From assembly GCA_007244375.1 (NCBI GenBank), contig SCVW01000017.1, forward strand, positions 1-64,000: DNA of 64,000 nucleotides. The letters run 5' to 3'. The DNA comes from Smithella sp. (GTDB taxonomy: Bacteria; Desulfobacterota; Syntrophia; Syntrophales; Smithellaceae). The position numbers were made by a program, and so were the translations under genes. Shown one piece after another: positions 53,015 through 59,443 of the stretch (positions within the stretch are counted from its first letter, which is position 1; every line of letters begins with the position of its first letter). The notes beneath the pieces are model-generated. The model worked only from the letters and a program-made list of their open reading frames with translations. It was not told the origin of the DNA and made no database searches.

Positions 53015-53455
53015 TTAGCTGTCCGGTTGAAAGACCCATGTTTCTATTGGAGAGCCGATGGCGCTCGCGAATCGGGCTAACGATGGTTTTTTCTTCATAA
53101 CAAACAGATGAGATAAACACCTGCAATCAGTGCAACCAAACCCTTTCACCGGTAACGTTTCCTCCATCTCTGATAATGCCTGTGCCCACCGATGCTCTAA
53201 ATGTATTGGTTCATTGCTGTACCATGCAAAAACAGGGTTCACGTGTTCCCGGAGATAATCGATATGCCAGTGTTTAGATTTTGTCTTTCGGCAATGCCTT
53301 GTGATACGTGCCTGCACGCCTCCCGGACCAAACGCGCTACCAACGTAGATATAATATCCCGGAACTATTCTGAGGCGACCCCGGCGGCCAATTTGCGTGC
53401 TTGTGCTTTTAAGGCTTCGAAGAACTAACGCATATGTCCCTGGTTTCGATTTCAT
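53015..53455 (-). CDS. DUF123 / GIY-YIG-like nuclease domain protein
   Basis: 146 aa. Start GTYALVLRSL, GIY-YIG-like motif GYYIYVGSAFGPGGV, RHCRKTKSKHWHIDYLR and a CxxC-type cysteine group (GFGCTDCRCLSHLF) match the DUF123 family, related to endonuclease III-associated proteins in archaea and bacteria. Possible nuclease function in repair is inferred from the fold. It lies 48 bases upstream of dinB on the same strand. Confidence 0.85.
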   Translation of the reverse strand: MKSKPGTYALVLRSLKSTSTQIGRRGRLRIVPGYYIYVGSAFGPGGVQARITRHCRKTKSKHWHIDYLREHVNPVFAWYSNEPIHLEHRWAQALSEMEETLPVKGFGCTDCRCLSHLFVMKKKPSLARFASAIGSPIETWVFQPDS

Positions 53456-53534
53456 GATTCATACTACTGTCCAGCAAAATAATCAGCCGGAGCGTAGAGA
53501 TCGACTGGATGGTTTTTTTATTGCAAACTGCAAA

Positions 53535-53798
53535 TTACTCATAATGTGTCCACATTCTGATAATCTTTACTGTTTGGATATCTTTTAACACTTGATAAAT
53601 TAAACGGTGTTGTATGTTGATTCTCCTGGAATATGCCCCTGTAAGGTCACCCATAAGTTTTTCATAGGGTGGCGGGTTTCGAAATGGGTTTTCTCTGAGT
53701 ATATCTAACAAGCGGCTTGCCTGGGATTTTAACCCGGATGCTGCAATTATTTTTGCGTCTTTTTGCGCTTGTCTAGTGAAAACCAATCGCCAACTCAC
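53535..53798 (-). CDS. Txe/YoeB-family toxin
   Basis: 87 aa, start SWRLVFTRQAQKDAKII typical for YoeB/Txe mRNA interferases, with conserved RLIYQV and a C-terminal HYE (catalytic histidine and tyrosine). It should cleave mRNA in the ribosome when free. It overlaps the antitoxin gene by 4 bases, so the pair is coupled. It lies left of the integron cassette with the same orientation. Confidence 0.9.
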   Translation of the reverse strand: MSWRLVFTRQAQKDAKIIAASGLKSQASRLLDILRENPFRNPPPYEKLMGDLTGAYSRRINIQHRLIYQVLKDIQTVKIIRMWTHYE

Positions 53799-54037
53799 CA
53801 GCCCGGTTCCTCCTTACATTTTTCAACCGGTGTCTTCAAACCTTTCTTGATTGATTCCCGCATACCGGGAATTGACATGAGATATAATGTTTCTTCGATG
53901 GAACGCCAGTCTTCTTCAGAAATTAAAACAGCAGAATTTCTCTTTCCGACAATCTGAACCGGTATATGTGAATCTTTTACTTCGTCCACAAGGTTGTAAA
54001 GACGTTTTCTTGCCTCGGATGCCGTAAATGTTGTCAT
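53795..54037 (-). CDS. YefM/Phd-family antitoxin
   Basis: 80 aa. N-terminal DNA-binding part TTFTASEARKRLYNLVDEVK and GKRNSAVLISEEDWRSIEET are characteristic of YefM/Phd antitoxins; the C-terminal acidic/basic helix binds the toxin. It represses its own operon together with the toxin. TAGGAGG ribosome site before ATG and an inverted repeat upstream support this. Confidence 0.92.
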   Translation of the reverse strand: MTTFTASEARKRLYNLVDEVKDSHIPVQIVGKRNSAVLISEEDWRSIEETLYLMSIPGMRESIKKGLKTPVEKCKEEPGW

Positions 54038-54054
54038 GTTTTTTACCTCCTAAA

Positions 54055-54072
54055 CGTACGATATATGGTACG
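54055..54072 (-). promoter_or_regulatory. Operator of the toxin-antitoxin operon
   Basis: Inverted repeat CGTAC / GTACG with an 8-base centre (GATATATG), 18 bases upstream of the antitoxin ATG and adjacent to its ribosome site. Probable binding site for the YefM-YoeB complex; the core resembles the GTAC palindromes of YefM boxes. Confidence 0.6.
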
Positions 54073-54103
54073 ACATAATTGCATTAATGTCAAACTATTT
54101 TCT

Positions 54104-54166
54104 GCCCAACGCCGCTCTTCAGTGGGCGCGGTTTTTCGGCGATCCACTGAAAGAGCATGTTATCTG
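54104..54166 (-). other. attC site of integron gene cassette
   Basis: In minus-strand orientation it starts AGATAAC (R') and ends GTTGGGC, a perfect GTTRRRY core. Between them a stem GCTCTTTCAGTGG / CCACTGAAGAGC pairs with one unpaired T, the extrahelical base expected in attC. The site begins 5 bases after the stop of the 136-aa cassette gene. R' is the exact complement of the first bases of this cassette (GTTATCT at 54605-54599), as required for a cassette excised and reinserted by IntI. Confidence 0.88.
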
Positions 54167-54604
54167 AAATTCAATCAATCACGTCAGTATATCTAAAAGC
54201 TTTGTAATCTAATTTAGTTTTTCCAAGTAGGTCCTTACGCATGGCAAGAACTATGTTACCGACAGCCTTGCGACCTTCTTCAGGGTTAGGTGGCTTTCCT
54301 TTTGAATCAATGACTTGTTTTACCATATCGTTCATTGCTTCAACAACTTCATCCGAGCAATATAACCATGCTTGGTACTGTTCTTCAAAAAATTCTCTCT
54401 TTGCTTTACCGCCAGCGGTTACACCCACAAAACCTTGTAACTTCAGTAATAGTTTTGAATATTTCTCTTCTTTATATTTTACAATGGCTTCGTGTCTTTT
54501 TGATCTGCTTGTAAAATAGTAAGTGAGATAGGAACCTATCACTGCAGTTAAAATTGGAATTATGATTGAAAAAGTATTCATAGAATATACCTTCCCTCAG
54601 ATAA
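54110..54604 (-). mobile_element. Integron gene cassette (495 bp)
   Basis: Bounded by recombination points G|TTATCT (54605/54604) next to the attI side and G|TTGGGC (54110/54109) in attC. It contains one gene (54171-54581) and its attC. The integrase gene lies to the right on the same strand, so its 3' end faces the array. Confidence 0.82.
54171..54581 (-). CDS. Cassette-encoded small membrane protein
   Basis: 136 aa with a single N-terminal membrane helix (about residues 5-23, IIIPILTAVIGSYLTYYF) followed by a basic stretch (SRSKRHEAIVKYKEEKY) and a soluble helical domain. I know of similar small single-helix proteins of unknown function in cassettes and phage regions but cannot name a family. 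The stop is 5 bases before attC, the usual compact layout. Function unknown. Confidence 0.78.
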   Translation of the reverse strand: MNTFSIIIPILTAVIGSYLTYYFTSRSKRHEAIVKYKEEKYSKLLLKLQGFVGVTAGGKAKREFFEEQYQAWLYCSDEVVEAMNDMVKQVIDSKGKPPNPEEGRKAVGNIVLAMRKDLLGKTKLDYKAFRYTDVID

Positions 54605-54639
54605 CATTGTTTATATGGATCGGTGTTAATACTGTAAAC

Positions 54640-54657
54640 GCCGACAGCACTGTCGGC
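54640..54657. repeat. Hairpin in attI region
   Basis: Perfect 8-bp palindrome GCCGACAG-ca-CTGTCGGC between the cassette boundary and intI. It may be a terminator for intI or part of attI. Confidence 0.45.
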
Positions 54658-54737
54658 ATAATACCCCGCTGAAAAATCTGTAATTTTAAATCCAATAGCT
54701 TAATATTAAACGTTAATCAACATAAATTATATTTTCC

Positions 54738-54777
54738 CAGTTGGGATATTATGCCGATCCGTATAATATCCCAACTG
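54738..54777. repeat. 15-bp inverted repeat at intI 3' end
   Basis: Perfect arms CAGTTGGGATATTAT / ATAATATCCCAACTG around a 10-base loop, 4 bases beyond the intI stop. It shares GATATTA with the palindrome at 55901-55932 upstream of intI. No T tract on the minus strand. Confidence 0.7.
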
Positions 54778-54781
54778 CGTT

Positions 54782-55858
54782 TTAAAGGTTATCCGCCGGA
54801 CTCCTTACTGCAGATGGCCCTTTATTGAGAACATGGGTATAAATCATCGTTGTTTTCAAATCTTTGTGTCCAAGAAGTTCTTGAACCGTCCTTATGTCAT
54901 AGCCATCCTCAAGTAAATGTGTTGCAAATGAATGACGGAAAGTATGACAGGTTGCTCTTTTTACAAGACCGGCCTTTATCACGGCATCTTTGACTGATTT
55001 TTGAATAATGGATTCATCAATGTGATGCCTGCCGCGCTCACCGGTCTTCTTGTTTTGCCACAAAGTTTCCTGTGGAAAAACCCATTGCCAGCGCCATTCT
55101 TTGGAGGCATTCGGATATTTGCGTACTAAAGCGTCCGGTAAGAGTACACGACCAAAACCATTGGCAACATCGGATTCATGAATTTTCTTAACTTTGTTTA
55201 AATGCTCTGTTAATGGTTTTTTGACCGATTCAGGAAACATTGTTATACGATCTTTATCGCCTTTACCGCTCCTGACGATTATTTGGTTTTTACTGAAATC
55301 CAAGTCTTGAACCCTCAAACGCAAACACTCCATTAATCTGAGACCTGCGCCATACATAAGGTAGGAAATGATCCATTTATCGCCTGTTAGGTTGCTCAGC
55401 ACAGCTTTAACTTCGTCCTTGTTCATAACAACAGGCAACCTTACCGGCTTTCTTGCACGGATAACTTCCCCGATATCGCCGATCTTGCGGTTTATAACGT
55501 ACTTGTAAAGAAAGATAATTGCGCATAATGCCTGATTTTGTGTTGAGGCGCTGACATGTTTCTTGACAGCCAGATGGGTTAAAAAAGCATTGATTTCCGG
55601 CTCGGCCATGTCTTTCGGATGCCGGACATGATGGAAGAAGATAAATCTTTTAACCCAGTGAACATAGGTGGCTTCGGTGTTCCGGCTGTAGTGCCTGGAA
55701 CGCATGGCCTGGCTAAGTTGATCAAGGAGTTTCGGCTCTTGGTCAGTTGCCGGCATCGGCATCACGACTCTTATTGACGGGTAAGCTGCCGCCGTTGGTT
55801 TTTCCTTGAAAGAAGTTGAATTACGAATTTCAGGCTGAATCATTTTCAATCTCCCCAT
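54782..55858 (-). CDS. intI: Integron integrase (tyrosine recombinase IntI)
   Basis: 358 aa. SAM-like N-terminal domain ([20 protein letters not shown]), catalytic arginine in [24 protein letters not shown] and tyrosine Y340 in [11 protein letters not shown]. The IntI-specific extra segment is present: [20 protein letters not shown] followed by VFP and [14 protein letters not shown]. It recombines attC cassettes at attI. It is transcribed in the same direction as its cassette, with the 3' end toward attI; most integrons have the opposite arrangement. The N-terminal 45 residues before the core domain are longer than in mobile-integron integrases. A palindrome and a LexA-family gene lie upstream, consistent with the known SOS control of many integron integrases. 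Confidence 0.95.
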   Translation of the reverse strand: MGRLKMIQPEIRNSTSFKEKPTAAAYPSIRVVMPMPATDQEPKLLDQLSQAMRSRHYSRNTEATYVHWVKRFIFFHHVRHPKDMAEPEINAFLTHLAVKKHVSASTQNQALCAIIFLYKYVINRKIGDIGEVIRARKPVRLPVVMNKDEVKAVLSNLTGDKWIISYLMYGAGLRLMECLRLRVQDLDFSKNQIIVRSGKGDKDRITMFPESVKKPLTEHLNKVKKIHESDVANGFGRVLLPDALVRKYPNASKEWRWQWVFPQETLWQNKKTGERGRHHIDESIIQKSVKDAVIKAGLVKRATCHTFRHSFATHLLEDGYDIRTVQELLGHKDLKTTMIYTHVLNKGPSAVRSPADNL

Positions 55859-55900
55859 ATCAATCTTACTTTATTGTGAGACTCAAATTTTAATGAAACT

Positions 55901-55932
55901 CAGATATTACAAACGCAGTACAGTAATATCTG
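55901..55932. repeat. Inverted repeat upstream of intI
   Basis: Perfect 10-bp arms CAGATATTAC / GTAATATCTG with a 12-base loop, about 40 bases before the intI start. Its GATATTA core is shared with the palindrome at the other end of intI. It could be an intI operator or an arm-type recombinase site. Confidence 0.6.
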
Positions 55933-55997
55933 TAAGTTGAATTATCCCGCGTGCGAAGCTTAGCGGGGCAAAACCGAGTAACCTAAAAAAAGTCTGG

Positions 55998-56017
55998 ATT
56001 CCGGCCTACGCCGGAAT
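55998..56017. repeat. REP-like hairpin, GGAATCCAG family
   Basis: Stem ATTCCGGC / GCCGGAAT with a 4-base loop, the inverted counterpart of the hairpin at 6628-6647 (both flanked by the CCAG side). It lies between intI and the LexA-family gene. Confidence 0.6.
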
Positions 56018-56030
56018 GACGAACGCATTT

Positions 56031-56618
56031 TCATTTGTGGTATTTCCTCACCACTGCCGTTATCACGCCGGCGATGCGGAGTTCTTCCTGCGGGGTAATC
56101 GGCGGATATTTCGGGTTGGCCGCCTCCATCGTTATCTTTTTCCCTTTCTTGCGGAAATACTTCATGGTCCAGTGGCCGTCTACTTCCGCCAGAATGATGT
56201 CCCCGTTTTTAGGTTCACGGCCCCGCTCCACAATAACCAGGTCTTTGTCTTTTATTCCTTCGCCGATCATGGAATCGCCGGTAACGGATAGAATAAAAGA
56301 CGAAGCCGGATTATTTACTAGGTACTCGTCAAAGGATATTGTGTCCCGTAGTTCTTCTTCCGCGGGCGATGGGAATCCTGCCGCGACATTACCCACAACG
56401 GGCAGGTGGAAAGACAAGCGCGCCGGTTTCAGGAAGCCTTTGGCGTCCTTTTCCAGAGAACCTTTTTCCAGCAATTTTTTTATCCAGTATTCGGCGGCGC
56501 TTTTTGCTTTTACCCCCAAAAGAGGCAGCATTTCCGAATAAGTGGGCATTCGTCTCTGTTCCTTAAAAAAGGAAGCAAATTTCTGCTCAACCGCATTAAT
56601 ATTCATTTTTTTCTTCAT
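56031..56618 (-). CDS. lexA: LexA-family autocleaving repressor
   Basis: 195 aa. Winged-helix-type N-terminus (RRMPTYSEMLPLLGVKAKSA), then a LexA/UmuD protease domain with cleavage dipeptide A80-G81 (VAAGFP), nucleophile S116 in GDSMIGEGI and general-base K153 in WTMKYF. RecA-stimulated self-cleavage would derepress its targets. Its own promoter carries a perfect palindrome (56631-56648). From the -10 position the predicted transcript starts at about the first ATG, so translation is either leaderless or begins at ATG 56606. It may be the main LexA or a second copy. Confidence 0.88.
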   Translation of the reverse strand: MKKKMNINAVEQKFASFFKEQRRMPTYSEMLPLLGVKAKSAAEYWIKKLLEKGSLEKDAKGFLKPARLSFHLPVVGNVAAGFPSPAEEELRDTISFDEYLVNNPASSFILSVTGDSMIGEGIKDKDLVIVERGREPKNGDIILAEVDGHWTMKYFRKKGKKITMEAANPKYPPITPQEELRIAGVITAVVRKYHK

Positions 56619-56625
56619 GAAAAAC

Positions 56626-56654
56626 TATATATAGGACGAACGTCCTATTGTCAA
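56626..56654 (-). promoter_or_regulatory. Promoter and operator of the LexA-family gene
   Basis: Minus strand: TTGACA (56654-56649), 17-base spacer, TATATA (56631-56626). The spacer is filled by the perfect palindrome ATAGGACG-tt-CGTCCTAT (56648-56631). Autorepression is the likely meaning. The sequence differs from the enterobacterial and Gram-positive SOS boxes. Confidence 0.75.
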
Positions 56655-56846
56655 GATTAATTTGATTTCTTTGTTATGTACTTAGTTCAGGTTTTTTATG
56701 GATTAGTCTAAACCTAAGAAATAACTAAACAAAAGGATGGCAGGGTGCTTTAATTAATTATCCTCTTGTAAATCTGCTTTTTATAAGATTAAATCAAAAA
56801 CCGAATTTTGAATAGAAAAGCATTGAATTATTAGAGGAAAAACAAG

Positions 56847-57716
56847 ATGAAAGCTGAAGACATAAAAAAGGTACTTATAGCCGGAGCCGGAACCATGGGG
56901 CAGAGCATCGGCCTTTCCTGCGTGACAAGTGGTTTTGCGGTAGTTTTATATGACGTTAAGGATGAATTTCTGGCGAAGGCGAAGGAGAGCCTGAACAAGA
57001 AGATAGACAGGATGGTTGCAAACGGATTTATAACGACGGAAAAAGCCGAGTCATTCAAAAATAATATTACAACCACAACGGACATGGCTATTGCCGGTAA
57101 TGATATCGATCTGGTCAGCGAATCGATTCCGGAGGACCCGGACATTAAAGGAGAGTTTTTTGGAAAGCTCAACGATGTATGTCCTGAAAGTACTATTTTT
57201 ACAACCAATACATCATCTCTGGTGCCGTCGATGTATGCCGGTAAAACCGGCCGGCCCGACCGTTTTCTCGCCTTTCATTTTCATCCCGGTTTTAAGCTGG
57301 TGGATGTGATGGGACACGCCGGCACTTCTGCCGAAGCGGTGGAAACCGTGCGGCGTTTCAGCGAACTGATCGGGCATATACCCATCGTTCTCAAACAGGA
57401 AAAGGCGGGTTATTTGTTTAACTCGCTTCTAAATCCTTGGTTGCTGGCTGCTTTGAACCTGGTTTCGCGGGACATTGCTTTGCCCGAAGATGTGGATCGC
57501 TCGTGGAAAGAAATCACGGCTATGCCGCTCGGTCCTTTTGAATTAATGGATTACATAGGTCTGGAGACTGTGTGGAGAGTAACCGATTTCTGGGCACGGA
57601 AACGCAACGACCAAAACGCGCAATCAAGCGCCGATCTGCTGAAGAAGTACGTTGACCGAGGCGAAGTAGGAATGAAAAGCGGCAAGGGATTTTACGATTA
57701 CGCAGGTAAAAAATAG
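56847..57716 (+). CDS. 3-hydroxyacyl-CoA dehydrogenase
   Basis: 289 aa. NAD site VLIAGAGTMGQSIGLSC, catalytic serine region TTNTSSLVPS, catalytic histidine in AFHFHPGF and the C-terminal substrate domain ending GKGFYDYAGKK. It oxidises or reduces 3-hydroxyacyl-CoA (3-hydroxybutyryl-CoA type) in beta-oxidation or fermentation, fitting a fatty-acid-using syntroph. Ribosome site AGAGGAAA is moderate. No other beta-oxidation gene is adjacent. Confidence 0.92.
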   Translation: MKAEDIKKVLIAGAGTMGQSIGLSCVTSGFAVVLYDVKDEFLAKAKESLNKKIDRMVANGFITTEKAESFKNNITTTTDMAIAGNDIDLVSESIPEDPDIKGEFFGKLNDVCPESTIFTTNTSSLVPSMYAGKTGRPDRFLAFHFHPGFKLVDVMGHAGTSAEAVETVRRFSELIGHIPIVLKQEKAGYLFNSLLNPWLLAALNLVSRDIALPEDVDRSWKEITAMPLGPFELMDYIGLETVWRVTDFWARKRNDQNAQSSADLLKKYVDRGEVGMKSGKGFYDYAGKK

Positions 57717-57749
57717 TACGGCGCTATCTTGAAGTGGTAAAAGTTTTTT

Positions 57750-58571
57750 TCAGTGGCAATATTTTTTACTTTTAGCGTCTTCCAGTAATGTGCAGTCTCC
57801 TAATTCGCACGCCTTTCGTGCGTCAATGCAGCCAAGCTCTTTGTCACCCTGAATAAAATAAGTTGTACCTCTGTTGTAGTAGACGCCGATATTTTCAAGT
57901 TTCAGGCGGATTGCTTCATTATAGTCTTCAATAGCCTGCTGGTATTGACCGAGTTTGCTGTAAGTATATCCTCTGTTGTAGTAGGCATGTGCATAATTTG
58001 GTTTCAGACTTATAGCCTTGTTGTAATCTTCGATTGCGCGCTGATGCTGTCCGAGGTCACCATCGGCATTACCTTTGATGTTGTATGCTTCGGCTAAATC
58101 CGGCTTACGTTTAATTGCTTCATCCAGATATTCAATAGCCTTTTGTGGATCAGTACATTTTCCGCTGGAACACAGAGCCAATGCATTATTGTACAAATCA
58201 ATGATGGCAACTGGTGTAGTGGTTGGAGCTGACGATAATACCGGGTTTGATATCGATGTATCTGCCGATGTAGAAGTATCAGGTGAATCAATCTTCGTGG
58301 ATTTGATTTTGGTTATTTGTTCTATTTGGTTGTCGAAGAATTTTATCTGTGAAATTGCCAATAAAATACCGGCAATTACAAGAGCTGTAATGATAGGTAT
58401 ACTGATTTCCTTCCATGTTTTTTCAGGCTCTGTGTCGATTTGTTCTTTTTTGTTTTGCTTAACATAAATCTTTTGTTCAAACTGTTGTACTATCTCAAGC
58501 GGTCCTTCACAGTAAGGACATGTAGTAACATTATCCGGAAACATTTCCCGGCAATGGGGACATCTTTTCAT
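57750..58571 (-). CDS. Zinc-ribbon, single-helix, TPR protein
   Basis: 273 aa. An N-terminal zinc ribbon (CPHCREMFP, CPYCEG), a membrane helix (about residues 58-78, PIITALVIAGILLAISQI), a Ser/Thr-rich linker and three TPR units (AIEYLDEAIKRKPDLAEAYN; AIEDYNKAISLKPNYAHAYY; AIEDYNEAIRLKLENIGVYY), with cysteines at the C-terminus (CIDARKACELGDC). ATG 58571 follows AAAGAGA. It probably scaffolds envelope proteins; the exact role is unknown. Same strand as the lipocalin-like gene 28 bases upstream. Confidence 0.82.
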   Translation of the reverse strand: MKRCPHCREMFPDNVTTCPYCEGPLEIVQQFEQKIYVKQNKKEQIDTEPEKTWKEISIPIITALVIAGILLAISQIKFFDNQIEQITKIKSTKIDSPDTSTSADTSISNPVLSSAPTTTPVAIIDLYNNALALCSSGKCTDPQKAIEYLDEAIKRKPDLAEAYNIKGNADGDLGQHQRAIEDYNKAISLKPNYAHAYYNRGYTYSKLGQYQQAIEDYNEAIRLKLENIGVYYNRGTTYFIQGDKELGCIDARKACELGDCTLLEDAKSKKYCH

Positions 58572-58598
58572 AATCAAATCTCTTTAAATATTTTTATA

Positions 58599-59063
58599 TC
58601 AGGATACCCGTTCCCAAATCAGACTCATGACATTTCCTGTATCATCATGTGGTGTAAGAGTAAGCGTATTTTCACTGAAGACGAACTTGCGTTTGAGCTC
58701 CGTTCCAATCCAGTCGGGAACCATGGCAGCCTTTACATGATGGATGACAGTGTTGTCAACAATTTCATATTTGCCGCAATATGACAGTACTGCGGTAGTT
58801 GTTTTTATGTACTTTATTCCTGCCTTAATGTATTTCCAGGAGGTAAAGAGCTTTTTCGTGCTGATGGCATTGCTAAGTTCTTCCGGAAGCATACCGATAG
58901 GTTTTTGTCCTGACCTTATCAGAATTGCATGCATGAATCCGTCGGGCGTATAGGATATGTATCCCAAAGGATGCTCTCCTAAAGGCTTGCTCACGCGGCC
59001 GTCAGATGATTTTTTTACGACCGATTTGAGTTTCCATGTTCCTATGAACCGGTTCTCACTCAT
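58599..59063 (-). CDS. Lipocalin-like domain protein
   Basis: 154 aa. Begins ENRFIGTWKLKSVV and contains GYISYTPDGFMHAILI, YCGKYEIVDNTVIHHV and LTLTPH, the repeating beta-barrel pattern of the lipocalin-like family seen in many bacteria. Ligand unknown, no signal peptide. ATG 59063 follows TGGAGAATG; ATG 59078 has no ribosome site. Confidence 0.8.
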   Translation of the reverse strand: MSENRFIGTWKLKSVVKKSSDGRVSKPLGEHPLGYISYTPDGFMHAILIRSGQKPIGMLPEELSNAISTKKLFTSWKYIKAGIKYIKTTTAVLSYCGKYEIVDNTVIHHVKAAMVPDWIGTELKRKFVFSENTLTLTPHDDTGNVMSLIWERVS

Positions 59064-59266
59064 AAAAACATTCTCCATTTTATTAACAGGATATTTCAGG
59101 TTTCGTTGTTGAAAATGATGTTATCTTTTTTGTTCAGATAAGTATAAAAAGCACTGTTGAGTATGTCAAGAAGCTTAGTGAAAAATTTTAATATTTTCTT
59201 TTCGTTAAAGCTAAATTTGTGATAAAAAGCAATAAGTTATCGAGAGCATTTTAAAGGGTATTTTGC

Positions 59267-59380
59267 ATGAACTTCAATGAAAATCAGGAAAAATTAAGAT
59301 TGCGGCCGCATCACCTTTTTTGCGGCCGCTTTTTGCCTTTGGAAAGCATCGTGTGCGGAGTATTCAGTTTTGTATCATAG
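59267..59380 (+). CDS. Possible 37-aa DUF1284-like fragment
   Basis: ATG after TAAAGGGT, encoding 37 residues with LRLRPHHLFCGRFLPLE. The RPHHLxC pattern resembles the N-terminus of DUF1284 cysteine/histidine proteins, but the chain stops long before the expected length. It may be a remnant, a tiny peptide, or chance reading through the hairpin at 59302-59334. Confidence 0.3.
   Translation: MNFNENQEKLRLRPHHLFCGRFLPLESIVCGVFSFVS
59302..59334 (+). terminator. Strong hairpin with T tract
   Basis: Stem GCGGCCGCA / TGCGGCCGC with a 10-base loop, then TTTTT. It has the form of a plus-strand terminator, yet no established plus-strand gene lies upstream, so it may end an unannotated short RNA. Confidence 0.6.
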
Positions 59381-59443
59381 AAGTTTATAGTTTAGGGTAC
59401 GATTATAATGTCTTGGGCAACTCTAAAAACATAGGGGGATACC

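Larger units (their letters stand above)
59064..59443. other. Intergenic region with sORF and terminator-like hairpin
   Basis: About 380 AT-rich bases between divergent genes. A plus-strand short frame and a strong hairpin overlap at 59267-59380; nothing else recognisable was seen. Confidence 0.5.

Noticed and set aside
52970-53020. A second attC after the DUF123 gene (minus-strand GCTAAC ... GTTATTC)
   Set aside because: The possible stem is very short and the expected R' complement to GTTGGGC is missing. The sequence is too weak to call.
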